Assembly (NCBI RefSeq): GCF_001422665.1
Contig: NZ_LMLU01000001.1
Location: forward strand, 354,797-418,796
Source: Arthrobacter sp. Leaf234
GTDB lineage: Bacteria > Actinomycetota > Actinomycetes > Actinomycetales > Micrococcaceae
Reading direction: 5' to 3'
Length of the DNA stretch: 64,000 bases
The notes below the pieces were generated by a model, which was not told the origin of the DNA, did not search any database, and saw nothing but the letters and a program-made list of their open reading frames with translations. The position numbers and the translations under genes were made by a program. Within the stretch, counting starts at the first letter, position 1. Every line of letters begins with the position of its first letter. Shown here piece by piece: positions 1 to 9,171 of this stretch.

Positions 1-111
1 GCGCTGTACGGCCTGCAAGCTCCGTCGGAGCAGCTCGAGCGCGCCCTCACCGGCCTCCTCGCCGACGGGCTGGTGGAGGAGTCCGGGGGGCTCGTCCGCC
101 TGCCCGGATGA
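1..111 (+). CDS. mutY: Probable A/G-specific adenine glycosylase MutY, C-terminal end only
   Basis: Only the last 36 codons are in the window, open from base 1 to a TGA at 109-111. The peptide has the pattern RALTGLLADGLVEE followed by a short turn and a terminal LPG. This resembles the actinobacterial MutY C-terminus, where QRERAL-SLL-DGLVE is followed by a short LP ending. MutY removes adenine paired with 8-oxoguanine in base excision repair. The place fits, because mutY lies a few genes from clpC in Mycobacterium. The fragment is short and has no catalytic residue, so a winged-helix protein of another kind remains possible. Confidence 0.5.
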   Translation, partial: ALYGLQAPSEQLERALTGLLADGLVEESGGLVRLPG

Positions 112-136
112 CCCGCCGATCGGGCGCGCGAGGCGG

Positions 137-227
137 CCGGACACCGCACCACCGGCTGCACCGGTAACGACCGGTCTCCTGGACCAGCCCGGACACACCA
201 CCGGCAGCCCGGTACCGACCGGTCTCC
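137..227. repeat. Two degenerate tandem copies of a ~40-bp GC-rich unit
   Basis: The spacer between the convergent mutY tail and dhaM carries two similar units, 137-179 and 189-227. Both begin CCGGACAC, contain CACCACCGGC, and end in GACCGGTCTCC. They differ by a few substitutions and a 4-base indel. No open frame uses them. They may be a duplicated relic of a terminator or an intergenic repeat. Confidence 0.6.
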
Positions 228-240
228 GCGCTACCTCCGA

Positions 241-999
241 TCAGGACGGTTCGCCGAAGCCGGACTCCACCGCCTGCGCCACGAAGTCGACGGCGGCCTG
301 CGCGTCCGGCCCCGAGGCCTCGACGTCGACCGTCCGTCCCTGGCCGAGCCCGAGGCTCATGAGCAGCATGACGGACGTGCCGTCGACGCCGTTCACCGTC
401 ACCTCCGCGTCGAGCTCGAGCAAACCGGTGGCGAGTGTTGCAGCCGGCCGGGCGTGCAGTCCCATCTGGTTCGGCAGGACGAAGGACCCGGTGGCCACCG
501 GGCCCGCCGCGGACCCGGCGGCTCCCGGCCCCTCCGGCCGGGCTTCCTCCCGGCCCGGCGCCGCTGCAGCGTGCGAGACGAAGGGTTCGAGCTCCTCGGG
601 TCGGATGGAGACGACGGCGTTCTCGGCCGCCCGCAGCACCTCGTCGAGGGACGAGCCACCCTGCGCCTGGACCGCGGCGGCGACGGCACCCTCCACGAGG
701 GCCGCCTCCGCCAGCCGCACCCCGTCACGGGCTTCAGGCTCCAGGAACTCGAGCACCATCTCTGCGGTCATCACCGCGGAACCCAGGTCCGTCAGGATCA
801 CGACCCCGTCACCGCCCGAGGCCTTGTCGATCCCCTCCTGCACACGCTCGAAGCTCGTGCCGATCCGGGACCGTCCTTCGCCGTCGTCCGCTCCCCCGGC
901 GGCGACGAGGACGACGTCGGGAGCCATCTGCGCCGCGAGTTCGACGACGCCCTCGGCGATCTTCCGGCTGTGCGAGACGATGACCAGCCCGACGCTCAT
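241..999 (-). CDS. dhaM: PTS-dependent dihydroxyacetone kinase phosphotransferase DhaM (EIIA-HPr fusion)
   Basis: This 252-residue cytoplasmic protein passes phosphate from the PTS to DhaL for dihydroxyacetone phosphorylation. Residues 1-135 form the mannose-EIIA-like domain with the active His in IVSHS (His10). A poly-Ala/Gly/Pro linker (about 143-170) leads to an HPr domain with MGLHARPA (His182) and the Ser209-containing helix. Escherichia coli DhaM has a further EI-like domain, which is absent here. I chose the ATG at 999 because it overlaps the dhaL stop as ATGA and begins right at the domain. It is the last gene of dhaK-dhaL-dhaM. Confidence 0.93.
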   Translation of the reverse strand: MSVGLVIVSHSRKIAEGVVELAAQMAPDVVLVAAGGADDGEGRSRIGTSFERVQEGIDKASGGDGVVILTDLGSAVMTAEMVLEFLEPEARDGVRLAEAALVEGAVAAAVQAQGGSSLDEVLRAAENAVVSIRPEELEPFVSHAAAAPGREEARPEGPGAAGSAAGPVATGSFVLPNQMGLHARPAATLATGLLELDAEVTVNGVDGTSVMLLMSLGLGQGRTVDVEASGPDAQAAVDFVAQAVESGFGEPS

Positions 1000-1654
1000 G
1001 CGACCTCTCCACCGGCGGCCTCGGCGGCGGCCTGCAGGATGAGGGCCGTCGAGACCGCCCCCGGATCCTGGTGGCCCGCGCTCCGCTCGCCGAGGTAGCT
1101 GGCCCTGCCCTTCCGGGCGATCAGCGGTTCCGTGGCCACGGCGCCGGCGTGCGCGGCGTTGGCCGCGGCGGCGAGCACCTCGGGGGCCGTGGCTCCGGCC
1201 TGCGCCGCCGTCTCCGCCGCCTCGGACGCCGGCGTCCACGCATCGACCATGGTCTTGTCCCCCACCTCCGCCTTCCCGCGCGCGACGATGCCGTCCCGAG
1301 CGGCCGCGATCATCCCGGCCACTCCTGCCGGATCGACGGTGCCGGTGTCACCCAGCGACGTCGCCGCGCGGAGGAACGCCGTCCCGTACAACGGGCCGGC
1401 CGCTCCTCCGACGGTGGACATGAGCGTCATCGCCACGAGCTTGAGGACGGCGGCGGGTGTCTCCGGTGCGTCGCCGTCGAGCTTGAGCAGCACGGCGCCG
1501 AACCCCCGGTCGAGGTTCTCGCCGTGGTCGGCATCACCGATGGCGCGGTCGAGGTCGATCAGGAGGGCTCGGTTCTCGGCGACGACCTGCGCCGTGCCGC
1601 GCATCCATCGGACGGCCCAGGCGGCGTCGAGTGGTCCGGTGGCGTCGGCCACGC

Positions 1655-1658
<4 letters not shown>
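996..1658 (-). CDS. dhaL: Dihydroxyacetone kinase ADP-binding subunit DhaL
   Basis: DhaL, 220 residues, carries the permanently bound ADP that DhaM rephosphorylates, and transfers phosphate to DHA held on DhaK. The metal/nucleotide loop is [16 protein letters not shown], with Asp37, Asp42 and Asp44 as magnesium ligands. It is followed by the family's glycine-rich [15 protein letters not shown] segment. The ATG at 1658 overlaps the dhaK TGA by four bases (ATGA), as dhaM does with dhaL, so the three subunits should be translationally coupled. Upstream in-frame codons run into dhaK and are not used. Confidence 0.94.
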
Positions 1659-2656
<998 letters not shown>

Positions 2657-2798
2657 GACGGCGGCTCCTAGCCTGCGAACGGACGGATGACAGCCTGCAG
2701 CCCGCCTCACGTGGACCACCCCGGCCATGGGTGACACGTTACCGCCCGTTCCCCGGCCTGCCTATAGCCCGGCCGCTCCGTGCGATCGACGCCCGACG

Positions 2799-2836
2799 CC
2801 GGAGGGAGGGGCCCTGGATCAGGCCCCTCCCTCCGG
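2799..2836 (-). terminator. Strong hairpin downstream of the CsbD gene
   Basis: A perfect 15-bp inverted repeat (CCGGAGGGAGGGGCC and its complement) with an 8-base loop lies 38 bases after the csbD-like stop codon. There is no clear U-tract, as is common in high-GC actinobacteria. Confidence 0.75.
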
Positions 2837-2874
2837 TTCTCAGGCCACCCGATGAAGGATGAGCCCCGGTTCGA

Positions 2875-3051
2875 TCAGTCGCGCTTGAACGCGTCCTTGA
2901 CGTTCTCGCCGGCGTCCTTCAGGCTCGAACTCGCCTGGTCCTTGTGGCCCTCGGCTTCAGTGTCCTTGTCGCCGGTCGCCTTGCCGAGACCTTCCTTGAG
3001 CTTGCCGCCCAAGTCCTGGCCCTTGTTCCCGATCTTGTCATCCAGTCCCAT
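2875..3051 (-). CDS. CsbD family stress-response protein
   Basis: A 58-residue hydrophilic protein, rich in Lys, Asp and Gly, with the CsbD pattern: GLDDKIGNKGQDLGGKLKEG, then a GDKDTEAEG turn and a second amphipathic helix ending in VKDAFKRD. CsbD of Bacillus is a small sigma-B general-stress protein of unknown mechanism, and actinobacterial members are often abundant under stress. The ATG at 3051 has an excellent GGAGGT ribosome site 8 bases upstream. The gene stands alone, with its own terminator and an unusually AT-rich upstream region (3121-3145) that may hold its promoter. Confidence 0.9.
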   Translation of the reverse strand: MGLDDKIGNKGQDLGGKLKEGLGKATGDKDTEAEGHKDQASSSLKDAGENVKDAFKRD

Positions 3052-3123
3052 GATGCGGACCTCCTTCAGTCGGTGTGCAGCCACCGGTTCCGGTGGCGTC
3101 CCGGCATCCCCCTGAGGGAATGC

Positions 3124-3140
3124 TAAGTAGTCTTACCTTA
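3124..3140. promoter_or_regulatory. AT-rich promoter/operator candidate upstream of csbD-like gene
   Basis: A 17-base AT-rich island reads TAAGTAGTCTTACCTTA on the plus strand, with an internal TAAG-TAGT-CTTA palindrome. Read on the minus strand, TAAGGTAAGACTA resembles one half of a DtxR/IdeR iron box, but the second half is degenerate. It sits about 75 bases upstream of the csbD-like ATG and may equally be a -10 region. Confidence 0.3.
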
Positions 3141-3182
3141 TCGTCGTGGCGCCGCTGATGCCAGCCCCGGCGGTGAAGCAGG

Positions 3183-3692
3183 TCAGAGCTGCCTGATCAT
3201 GCGGGTGTTCCCGAGCGTGTTCGGCTTCACCCGGGCGAGATCGAGGAACTCGGCGACCCCCTCGTCGTGCGAGCGGAGCAGCTCGGAGTAGATCCGCGGA
3301 TCGACGGCCGACTGGTCCGCCATCACCTCGAAGCCGTGCCGGCGGAAGAAGTCGACCTCGAAGGTCAGGCAGAAGACGCGGCTGACCCCGAACCCTCGTG
3401 CCTCCTCCAGCAACTCCTCGACGAGGGCATGCCCCACACCACGTCCGCGGGCGGCGGGGGCCGTCGCCAGGGTACGCACCTCCGCGAGGTCCTCCCACAT
3501 GATGTGCAGCGCGCCGCAGCCCAGCACCTCGCCGTCGTCGGACTCGGCGATGCGGAACTCGGGGAGGCCCTCGTAGTAGGCCACGGTCTCCTTCGCCATG
3601 AGGATGCGCTCCTCGGCGAGTGGCTCGACGAGGGCCTTGATGGCGGGGACGTCCGATGTGCGGGCGCGGCGGAGGCTGAAGGTCGGGCTCAT
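3183..3692 (-). CDS. Amino-acid N-acetyltransferase (ArgA-like GNAT)
   Basis: A 169-residue single-domain GNAT enzyme. The acetyl-CoA loop is visible as ARGRGVGHALVEELLEEARG, and is followed by the signature VSRVFCLTFEVDFFRRHGFE. That signature is typical of the short N-acetylglutamate synthases (ArgA type) of Mycobacterium and other actinobacteria. These make N-acetylglutamate for arginine synthesis. The start at 3692 (MSPTFSLRRA) aligns with family members; a Met three codons further up is less likely. No arginine gene is adjacent, so the assignment rests on sequence alone. Confidence 0.8.
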   Translation of the reverse strand: MSPTFSLRRARTSDVPAIKALVEPLAEERILMAKETVAYYEGLPEFRIAESDDGEVLGCGALHIMWEDLAEVRTLATAPAARGRGVGHALVEELLEEARGFGVSRVFCLTFEVDFFRRHGFEVMADQSAVDPRIYSELLRSHDEGVAEFLDLARVKPNTLGNTRMIRQL

Positions 3693-3730
3693 CCTGCCCA
3701 CTCTAGCGATCGCCCACGACTGCGGCCCGC

Positions 3731-5755
3731 CTACAGGCCGAGTTCGCGGGGCAGTTCCCGCTCCTCCCCGAGGACGTTCGACGCCAGGAACGCCTCCACC
3801 ACCGAGTACCAGATCTTCGCGTGCTGCGGCTTCAGGATCCAGTGGTTCTCGTCCGGGAAGTAGAGGAACCGGTGGGGCGTGACGCCGTGCCCGTCCGCAG
3901 GGAGCTTCGAGGCGGACAGGAGGTCGTACCAGAGGCGCAGTCCCTCGCCGATCGGCACGCGGTAGTCCTTGTCCCCGTGGATGACCAGCATGGGTGTGTC
4001 GATGTTCCCGACGTGCGCGTGGGGGGAGTTCTCGAGCATCGCCTCCGGGGTCATCTCACGCGCCCAGTAGTACGCTGCATCCGTGGTGCCGCCGAACTGG
4101 TCCAGCGCCCAGAGACTCGCGTGCGTGACGATCGCCGCGAAGCGGTCCGTGTGGCCCGCGACCCAGTTCGCCATGTACCCGCCGAAGCTCCCGCCCATCG
4201 CTGCGACGCGCGTCCCGTCGATGTCGTCGCGGGCCACGAGGTCGTCCGTTGCGGCCATCAGGTCGGTGTAGGGAGCTGCGCCCCAGGAACCCCAGCCGCG
4301 GTCGACCATGTGCTGGCCGTACCCGGTGGAGAGCGCGGGATCCGGCAGTAGGACCGCGTAGCCGCGGGCTGCCATGACCCAGGGGGACCAGCGCCAGGTC
4401 CAGGCGTTCCACGAGCCGATCGGGCCGCCGTGGATCCACAAAAGCGCCGGCACGGGGGCATCCGCGGACGCCCCTTCCGGGAGCACGAGCCAGGACTTCA
4501 CGGCCTGCCCGTCCTCACCGACCGACTCCACCCGCTCGAGCGTGCCGGGCAGCTCCGGACGTTCGGCAGGGTTCTGCAAGCGGTCGGTGGCCCCCGTGGC
4601 GAGGTCGATGCGCACCACTTCTGCCGGGAAGAGGTAGGAACTGCGGACGGCGTAGGCCGTCCCGCCGTCCGGGGAGACCTGGACGTCGGAGTAGGCAGCA
4701 GTGTCCTCCGTCACCCGCCGCACCGCACCGGTCGCCACGTCGACGACGACGACGGGTGCCCCGCCGTCGTCGTCCGCCGTGGCCACGAGCGACGAGCCGT
4801 CCGGCAGCCAGGCCTCCGGCGACGGCCAGCGGTCCCAGTCCGCCGCCAGCTGCCGGGGCTCTCCCCCGTCGAGCGGGAGCAGCAGGAGGCTCGACTGCGG
4901 CGCCAGCTCGGCCGTGGTCCGGCGGTCACGTGTGACGGCGAGATATCTGCCGTCGGGGCTGACCGGGCCGGGAGTGTAGTCGTTCTCCCGATCGTCGAGC
5001 AGGACGCTGAGTTCCCTGGTGGCGAGGTCCACGCGCACGATGACCGAGCGCTGCGAGCCGAGCTCCTCGGGCACGGTCAGCGAACTGAACAGCACGCGTC
5101 CGTCCGGGCTGAGCACGGCATGGGCGTTCCGCAGCCCGCCCCGCGCGGAGGGAAGGATGTCGTCGAGGGTCGGTCGCCCGTCGCCGTCGACATCGGTCAC
5201 CTCGAGGTACCGCGGCTCGTCGGGGCCGAGGTCCGCGTCCCAGTAACGCACCGGGTAGCCCGCGTGCAGGATGGCTGCGACGCCGGAGTCCTTCCGCGCC
5301 TTCCGCCGCTCGGCGTCGTCCTCCTCGCCGGTCGAACCGGCGAGCGCGTCGGCCGTCACGACGACGACGTCGGCCTCGGCGGCGGTCAGCACGCCGGACA
5401 CCCCACCCTCACGCGTCACGAGGAGCGATGCCTCGCCTCCGGTCGCGGGCAGCCGCCAGAGCGACGGACGCTTGTCGCCGTCGGCATCCTCGGGATCGGG
5501 GCGGGCGGAGGTGAAGAGGAGGTCGCCGCCGGCGAGGAACGCCGCACCGGACTCCCCGGCGGAACTGCGGGTCAGCCGACGCGCGGGCTGCGCGCCCGAG
5601 GGGTCGATCTCCCAGAGCGCGCTCTGGTAGGCGGTCTTCTTCGGATCGAGGGTGGCGACGGACGTGACGAGTCGCGTGCCCTCCCTGTTGAGCACGAGTC
5701 CGCTGAGGCGCGGAAGGGCGACGAAATCGTCGAGGGAGGAGAAGGGCGTGGTCAT
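3731..5755 (-). CDS. S9 family peptidase (prolyl oligopeptidase / acylaminoacyl-peptidase type)
   Basis: A 674-residue serine peptidase without a signal peptide, so probably cytoplasmic. Roughly the first 430 residues show beta-propeller (PD40-like) patterns such as SPDGRVLFSS and SPDGRYLAVTRDRR. The C-terminal alpha/beta-hydrolase domain carries GGSFGGYMANW (nucleophile Ser523), GDKDYRVP (Asp about 597) and DENHW (His638). The family trims short peptides or N-acylated peptides. It stands alone 20-40 bases from the ArgA-like gene and shares its strand. ATG at 5755 begins MTTPFSSLDDF, typical for actinobacterial members. Confidence 0.92.
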   Translation of the reverse strand: MTTPFSSLDDFVALPRLSGLVLNREGTRLVTSVATLDPKKTAYQSALWEIDPSGAQPARRLTRSSAGESGAAFLAGGDLLFTSARPDPEDADGDKRPSLWRLPATGGEASLLVTREGGVSGVLTAAEADVVVVTADALAGSTGEEDDAERRKARKDSGVAAILHAGYPVRYWDADLGPDEPRYLEVTDVDGDGRPTLDDILPSARGGLRNAHAVLSPDGRVLFSSLTVPEELGSQRSVIVRVDLATRELSVLLDDRENDYTPGPVSPDGRYLAVTRDRRTTAELAPQSSLLLLPLDGGEPRQLAADWDRWPSPEAWLPDGSSLVATADDDGGAPVVVVDVATGAVRRVTEDTAAYSDVQVSPDGGTAYAVRSSYLFPAEVVRIDLATGATDRLQNPAERPELPGTLERVESVGEDGQAVKSWLVLPEGASADAPVPALLWIHGGPIGSWNAWTWRWSPWVMAARGYAVLLPDPALSTGYGQHMVDRGWGSWGAAPYTDLMAATDDLVARDDIDGTRVAAMGGSFGGYMANWVAGHTDRFAAIVTHASLWALDQFGGTTDAAYYWAREMTPEAMLENSPHAHVGNIDTPMLVIHGDKDYRVPIGEGLRLWYDLLSASKLPADGHGVTPHRFLYFPDENHWILKPQHAKIWYSVVEAFLASNVLGEERELPRELGL

Positions 5756-5848
5756 GCCTCATCTCTACCACCGGTGTGTGCGCCGTCACAGGGAGTTCAC
5801 TCAGGGATGAATTCCGTTGCCGCGGGCACCGATCGACTCGGCAGGAAA

Positions 5849-5888
5849 CGACGGAGCCCGCCCCGGTGATCCGGGACGGGCTCCGTCG
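5849..5888 (-). terminator. Hairpin terminator after clpC
   Basis: Arms CGACGGAGCCCG and CGGGCTCCGTCG flank an inner CCGG/CCGG stem with a TGAT loop and one mismatch. It lies 22 bases past the clpC stop, between clpC and the S9 peptidase gene, so it separates the two units. Confidence 0.75.
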
Positions 5889-5909
5889 TCGTGCTGGCAG
5901 GGACCTCGC

Positions 5910-8417
5910 CTACTCCGGGACGCTCGCCTCGAGCGCAGCCGGTGAGTCCTCGATCTCCTTGGGTGCACCGTGGGGGGTGAAGGTGAAGATCGCGTCCACA
6001 CCCTCGCCCTCGACGTCGACGGCCACGCGCTCGCCCGACTTGATCTCCCCGAAGAGGATCTTCTCGGACAGCTGGTCCTCGATCTCGCGCTGGATGGTGC
6101 GGCGCAGCGGCCTGGCACCCATCGCGGGATCGTAACCGCGGGTCGCGAGGAGCACCTTCGCCGCAGGCGTGAGCTCGATCGTCATGCCCTTGTCGGCCAT
6201 GCGGCCACTCAGGCGCTCGAGGAACAGGTCCACGATCTCGACGATCTCGTCCTGCGTGAGCTGCGGGAACACCACGGTGTCGTCGACACGGTTGAGGAAC
6301 TCGGGCCGGAAGTGCTGCTTGAGCTCCTCCTGCACCTTAGCCTTCATCCGGTTGTAGCTCGTCGTGGTGTCGGAGCCGGACTGGAAGCCCGTCATGACGC
6401 CCTTCGAGATGTCCCGGGTCCCGAGGTTGGTGGTCATGATGATCACCGTGTTCTTGAAATCCACCATGCGGCCCTGGCTGTCGGTCAGGCGACCGTCCTC
6501 CAGGATCTGGAGGAGCGAGTTGAAGAGGTCGGCGTGGGCCTTCTCCACCTCGTCGAAGAGCACCACGGAGAACGGCTTGCGGCGGACCTTCTCGGTCAGC
6601 TGGCCGCCCTCCTCGTAGCCCACGTACCCGGGAGGGGCACCGAAGAGCCGCGAGACGGTGTGCTTCTCCGAGTACTCGGACATGTCCAGGGTGATGAGGG
6701 CGTCCTCCTCACCGAACAGGAACTCGGCAAGAGCCTTGGCCAGCTCCGTCTTACCGACACCCGTGGGGCCGGCGAAGATGAAGGAGCCGCCCGGACGCTT
6801 CGGGTCCTTGAGGCCGGCGCGCGTGCGGCGGATGGCCTGGGAGATGGCCTTGATGGCCTCGTTCTGCCCGATGACCCGCTTGTGCAGCTCGGCCTCCATG
6901 TTGAGCAGTCGCGAGGATTCGGCCTCGGTCAGCTTGAACACGGGGATTCCCGTGGAGTTGGCCAGCACCTCGGCGATGAGCTCCTCGTCCACCTCGGCGA
7001 TGTCGTCCAGTCCGCCGGACTTCCAGCGGCGCTCCTTATCGCTCCGCTCGTCATGGAGCTTCTGCTCCTTGTCGCGCAGTGCGGCGGCACCCTCGAAGTC
7101 CTGGGAGTCGATGGCCGACTCCTTCTCGCGCTTGACGTCCGCGATGCGCTCGTCGATCTCCTTGAGCTCCGGCGGGGCCGTCATCCGACGGATGCGCAGC
7201 CGCGCGCCCGCCTCGTCGATGAGGTCGATCGCCTTGTCCGGCAGGAACCGGTCGGAGATGTAGCGCTCGGCGAGCGTCGCAGCACTCGTCAGGGCACCGT
7301 CGGTGATCGAGACGCGGTGGTGCGCCTCGTAGCGGTCCCGCAGGCCCTTGAGGATCTCGATCGCGTGGGCCACGGAGGGCTCGGCGACCTGGATCGGCTG
7401 GAAGCGGCGCTCCAGCGCTGCATCCTTTTCGATGTGCTTGCGATACTCGTCCAGCGTGGTGGCGCCGATCGTCTGGAGTTCGCCACGCGCGAGCATGGGC
7501 TTCAGGATCGACGCGGCATCGATGGCACCCTCGGCGGCACCCGCGCCGACGAGCGTGTGGATCTCGTCGATGAACAGGATGATGTCGCCGCGCGTGCGGA
7601 TCTCCTTGAGGACCTTCTTCAGTCGCTCCTCGAAGTCACCGCGGTAGCGTGAGCCGGCGACCAGGGACCCGAGGTCCAGGGTGTACAGCTGCTTGTCCTT
7701 GATGGTCTCCGGGACGTCCCCGCGCACGATCGCCTGAGCGAGACCCTCGACGACGGCGGTCTTGCCGACGCCGGGCTCGCCGATGAGCACCGGGTTGTTC
7801 TTGGTGCGGCGGGAGAGGACCTGCATGACGCGTTCCATCTCCTGCTCGCGCCCGATCACGGGATCGAGCTTGGACTCCCGAGCAGCCTGGGTCAGGTTGC
7901 GCCCGAACTGGTCCAGCACCACCGAACCGGCCGGGGTGCCCTCCTGCTGGGGGCCGCCGGCAGCTGCCGGCTCCTTGCCCTGGTAGCCCGAGAGCAGCTG
8001 GATGACCTGCTGGCGGACGCGGTTGAGATCGGCCCCGAGCTTGACGAGGACCTGCGCGGCGACGCCCTCACCCTCGCGGATGAGACCGAGCAGGATGTGC
8101 TCGGTGCCGATGTAGTTGTGGCCGAGCTGAAGGGCCTCCCGGAGGGAGAGCTCCAGCACCTTCTTGGCCCGGGGGGTGAAGGGGATGTGACCGGACGGGG
8201 CCTGCTGGCCCTGGCCGATGATCTCCTGCACCTGTTCCCGTACGGCACCGAGGGAGATGCTGAGTGACTCGAGGGCCTTGGCGGCAACACCCTCACCCTC
8301 GTGGATCAGGCCAAGCAGGATGTGCTCGGTGCCGATGTAATTGTGGTTGAGCATGCGGGCCTCTTCTTGGGCCAGCACAACAACTCGACGGGCACGATCT
8401 GTAAATCTCTCGAACAT
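5910..8417 (-). CDS. clpC: ATP-dependent Clp protease ATP-binding subunit ClpC
   Basis: ClpC, 835 residues, is the AAA+ unfoldase that feeds ClpP1P2. Two N-terminal Clp repeats (each with [18 protein letters not shown]-like sequence) are followed by AAA-1 with GEPGVGKT, a UVR/coiled middle region, and AAA-2 with [16 protein letters not shown] and [13 protein letters not shown]. The ATG at 8417 gives the canonical [11 protein letters not shown] start and has AGGAG 10 bases upstream; two codons further upstream are not used. It has its own leader with a ClgR-like box (8482-8496) and its own terminator. It lies downstream of lsr2 as in Mycobacterium. Confidence 0.98.
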   Translation of the reverse strand: MFERFTDRARRVVVLAQEEARMLNHNYIGTEHILLGLIHEGEGVAAKALESLSISLGAVREQVQEIIGQGQQAPSGHIPFTPRAKKVLELSLREALQLGHNYIGTEHILLGLIREGEGVAAQVLVKLGADLNRVRQQVIQLLSGYQGKEPAAAGGPQQEGTPAGSVVLDQFGRNLTQAARESKLDPVIGREQEMERVMQVLSRRTKNNPVLIGEPGVGKTAVVEGLAQAIVRGDVPETIKDKQLYTLDLGSLVAGSRYRGDFEERLKKVLKEIRTRGDIILFIDEIHTLVGAGAAEGAIDAASILKPMLARGELQTIGATTLDEYRKHIEKDAALERRFQPIQVAEPSVAHAIEILKGLRDRYEAHHRVSITDGALTSAATLAERYISDRFLPDKAIDLIDEAGARLRIRRMTAPPELKEIDERIADVKREKESAIDSQDFEGAAALRDKEQKLHDERSDKERRWKSGGLDDIAEVDEELIAEVLANSTGIPVFKLTEAESSRLLNMEAELHKRVIGQNEAIKAISQAIRRTRAGLKDPKRPGGSFIFAGPTGVGKTELAKALAEFLFGEEDALITLDMSEYSEKHTVSRLFGAPPGYVGYEEGGQLTEKVRRKPFSVVLFDEVEKAHADLFNSLLQILEDGRLTDSQGRMVDFKNTVIIMTTNLGTRDISKGVMTGFQSGSDTTTSYNRMKAKVQEELKQHFRPEFLNRVDDTVVFPQLTQDEIVEIVDLFLERLSGRMADKGMTIELTPAAKVLLATRGYDPAMGARPLRRTIQREIEDQLSEKILFGEIKSGERVAVDVEGEGVDAIFTFTPHGAPKEIEDSPAALEASVPE

Positions 8418-8447
8418 CAGACACACTCCTAGCTAACGCGTATTTCG

Positions 8448-8453
8448 ATGCTA
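8448..8453 (-). promoter_or_regulatory. Candidate clpC -10 element
   Basis: TAGCAT on the minus strand lies about 30 bases upstream of the clpC ATG. No good -35 is found at 16-18 bases, which would suit an activator-dependent promoter (see the ClgR-like box). Confidence 0.35.
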
Positions 8454-8481
8454 CGGGTACGGGGTGTGCTTTGGGCGCGTG

Positions 8482-8496
8482 TTCGCCACAGGCGAG
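8482..8496. promoter_or_regulatory. ClgR-like operator upstream of clpC
   Basis: The sequence TTCGCCACAGGCGAG contains the palindrome CGCC-ACA-GGCG. The ClgR box described for Corynebacterium and Streptomyces has CGC and GCG separated by five bases (Y-N-A-N-R). This site fits at all but one spacer position. It is centred about 72 bases before the clpC ATG and about 40 bases upstream of the TAGCAT element, a position suited to activation. No clgR gene is in the window. Confidence 0.55.
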
Positions 8497-8539
8497 ATAA
8501 GCCGGGAGGGGCTTCCGCTCCGGCGCCCGGAGGGGATGG

Positions 8540-8875
8540 TCAGCGCTGAGCTGCGCGGTACGCCTCCACGATCTCGCTGTTCACGCGACCGCGGGAGGAG
8601 ACGTTGTACCCGTTCTCCTTGGCCCACTCGCGGATCTGCGCGGCTTCCTGGTTGCGCGAGGCGGACGGAGCGCTTGCGGAACCCGACCGCTGCTTCGTCT
8701 GGTTGCTGCGGCGGGCGGCCCCGACGTAGGCGGCGAGGGCCTCGCGGAGTTCGGACGCGTGCGCCTCGGAGAGGTCGATCTCGTACTGGACGCCATCGAG
8801 ACCGAAGCGCACCGTCTCGTCGGCTTCTCCGCCGTCGATGTCGTCGATGAGGATGATCTTTACCTTCTGCGCCAC
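8540..8875 (-). CDS. lsr2: Nucleoid-associated xenogeneic silencer Lsr2
   Basis: Lsr2, 111 residues, bridges AT-rich DNA and silences foreign genes in actinobacteria. The N-terminal dimerisation domain (about 1-60) starts AQKVKIILIDDIDGG. A Ser/Gln-rich linker leads to the C-terminal DNA-binding domain REWAKENGYNVSSRGRVNSEIVEAY, in which the R-G-R AT-hook-like loop is intact. The start is GTG at 8875 with AGGAG upstream. It lies between lysS and clpC, the position it has in Mycobacterium. Confidence 0.97.
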   Translation of the reverse strand: MAQKVKIILIDDIDGGEADETVRFGLDGVQYEIDLSEAHASELREALAAYVGAARRSNQTKQRSGSASAPSASRNQEAAQIREWAKENGYNVSSRGRVNSEIVEAYRAAQR

Positions 8876-8956
8876 AATGTCTCCTAATGGTTACTCGATA
8901 GAGATGCCCCCGAGAAAGAGTATGGGCTACTCATCTATTCAGGTCAAAGAAAGAGA

Positions 8957-9169
8957 TTACGCGTGGGGGTCGATTTCCTGGTCGTCATTCTTTTTCTCCC
9001 GTGATTCCGCGACCCGGGCGTCCTCGGCGTCCTGCATTTCCTCCGCGATTTCCTCCGCGCGGGCCATGGCCTCACGCTCGGAGCGGTCGACATTGAATAT
9101 GGCCTTGATCACGAAGTAGAAAAGAACTGCCAAGCAGACTGACGGTAGGAGGACGGCGATATATTCCAC
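8957..9169 (-). CDS. Small single-span membrane protein downstream of lysS
   Basis: A 70-residue protein I cannot assign to a function. Residues 2-23 (VEYIAVLLPSVCLAVLFYFVIK) form one membrane span, and the remainder is a charged Glu/Ala/Arg/Lys-rich cytoplasmic tail likely to be helical or coiled-coil. The start is the GTG at 9169, two bases after the lysS stop; the next in-frame Met would remove the membrane span. The tight spacing suggests translation together with lysS. Similar short proteins appear beside lysS in related genomes from memory, but this is not verified here. Confidence 0.75.
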   Translation of the reverse strand: MEYIAVLLPSVCLAVLFYFVIKAIFNVDRSEREAMARAEEIAEEMQDAEDARVAESREKKNDDQEIDPHA

Positions 9170-9171
9170 GG

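Noticed and set aside
2700-2770. Operator-like GGTAACGTGTCACC upstream of dhaK
   Set aside because: It is only a partial palindrome (10 of 14 positions), no regulator gene is adjacent, and it may simply contain a -10-like TAACGT.
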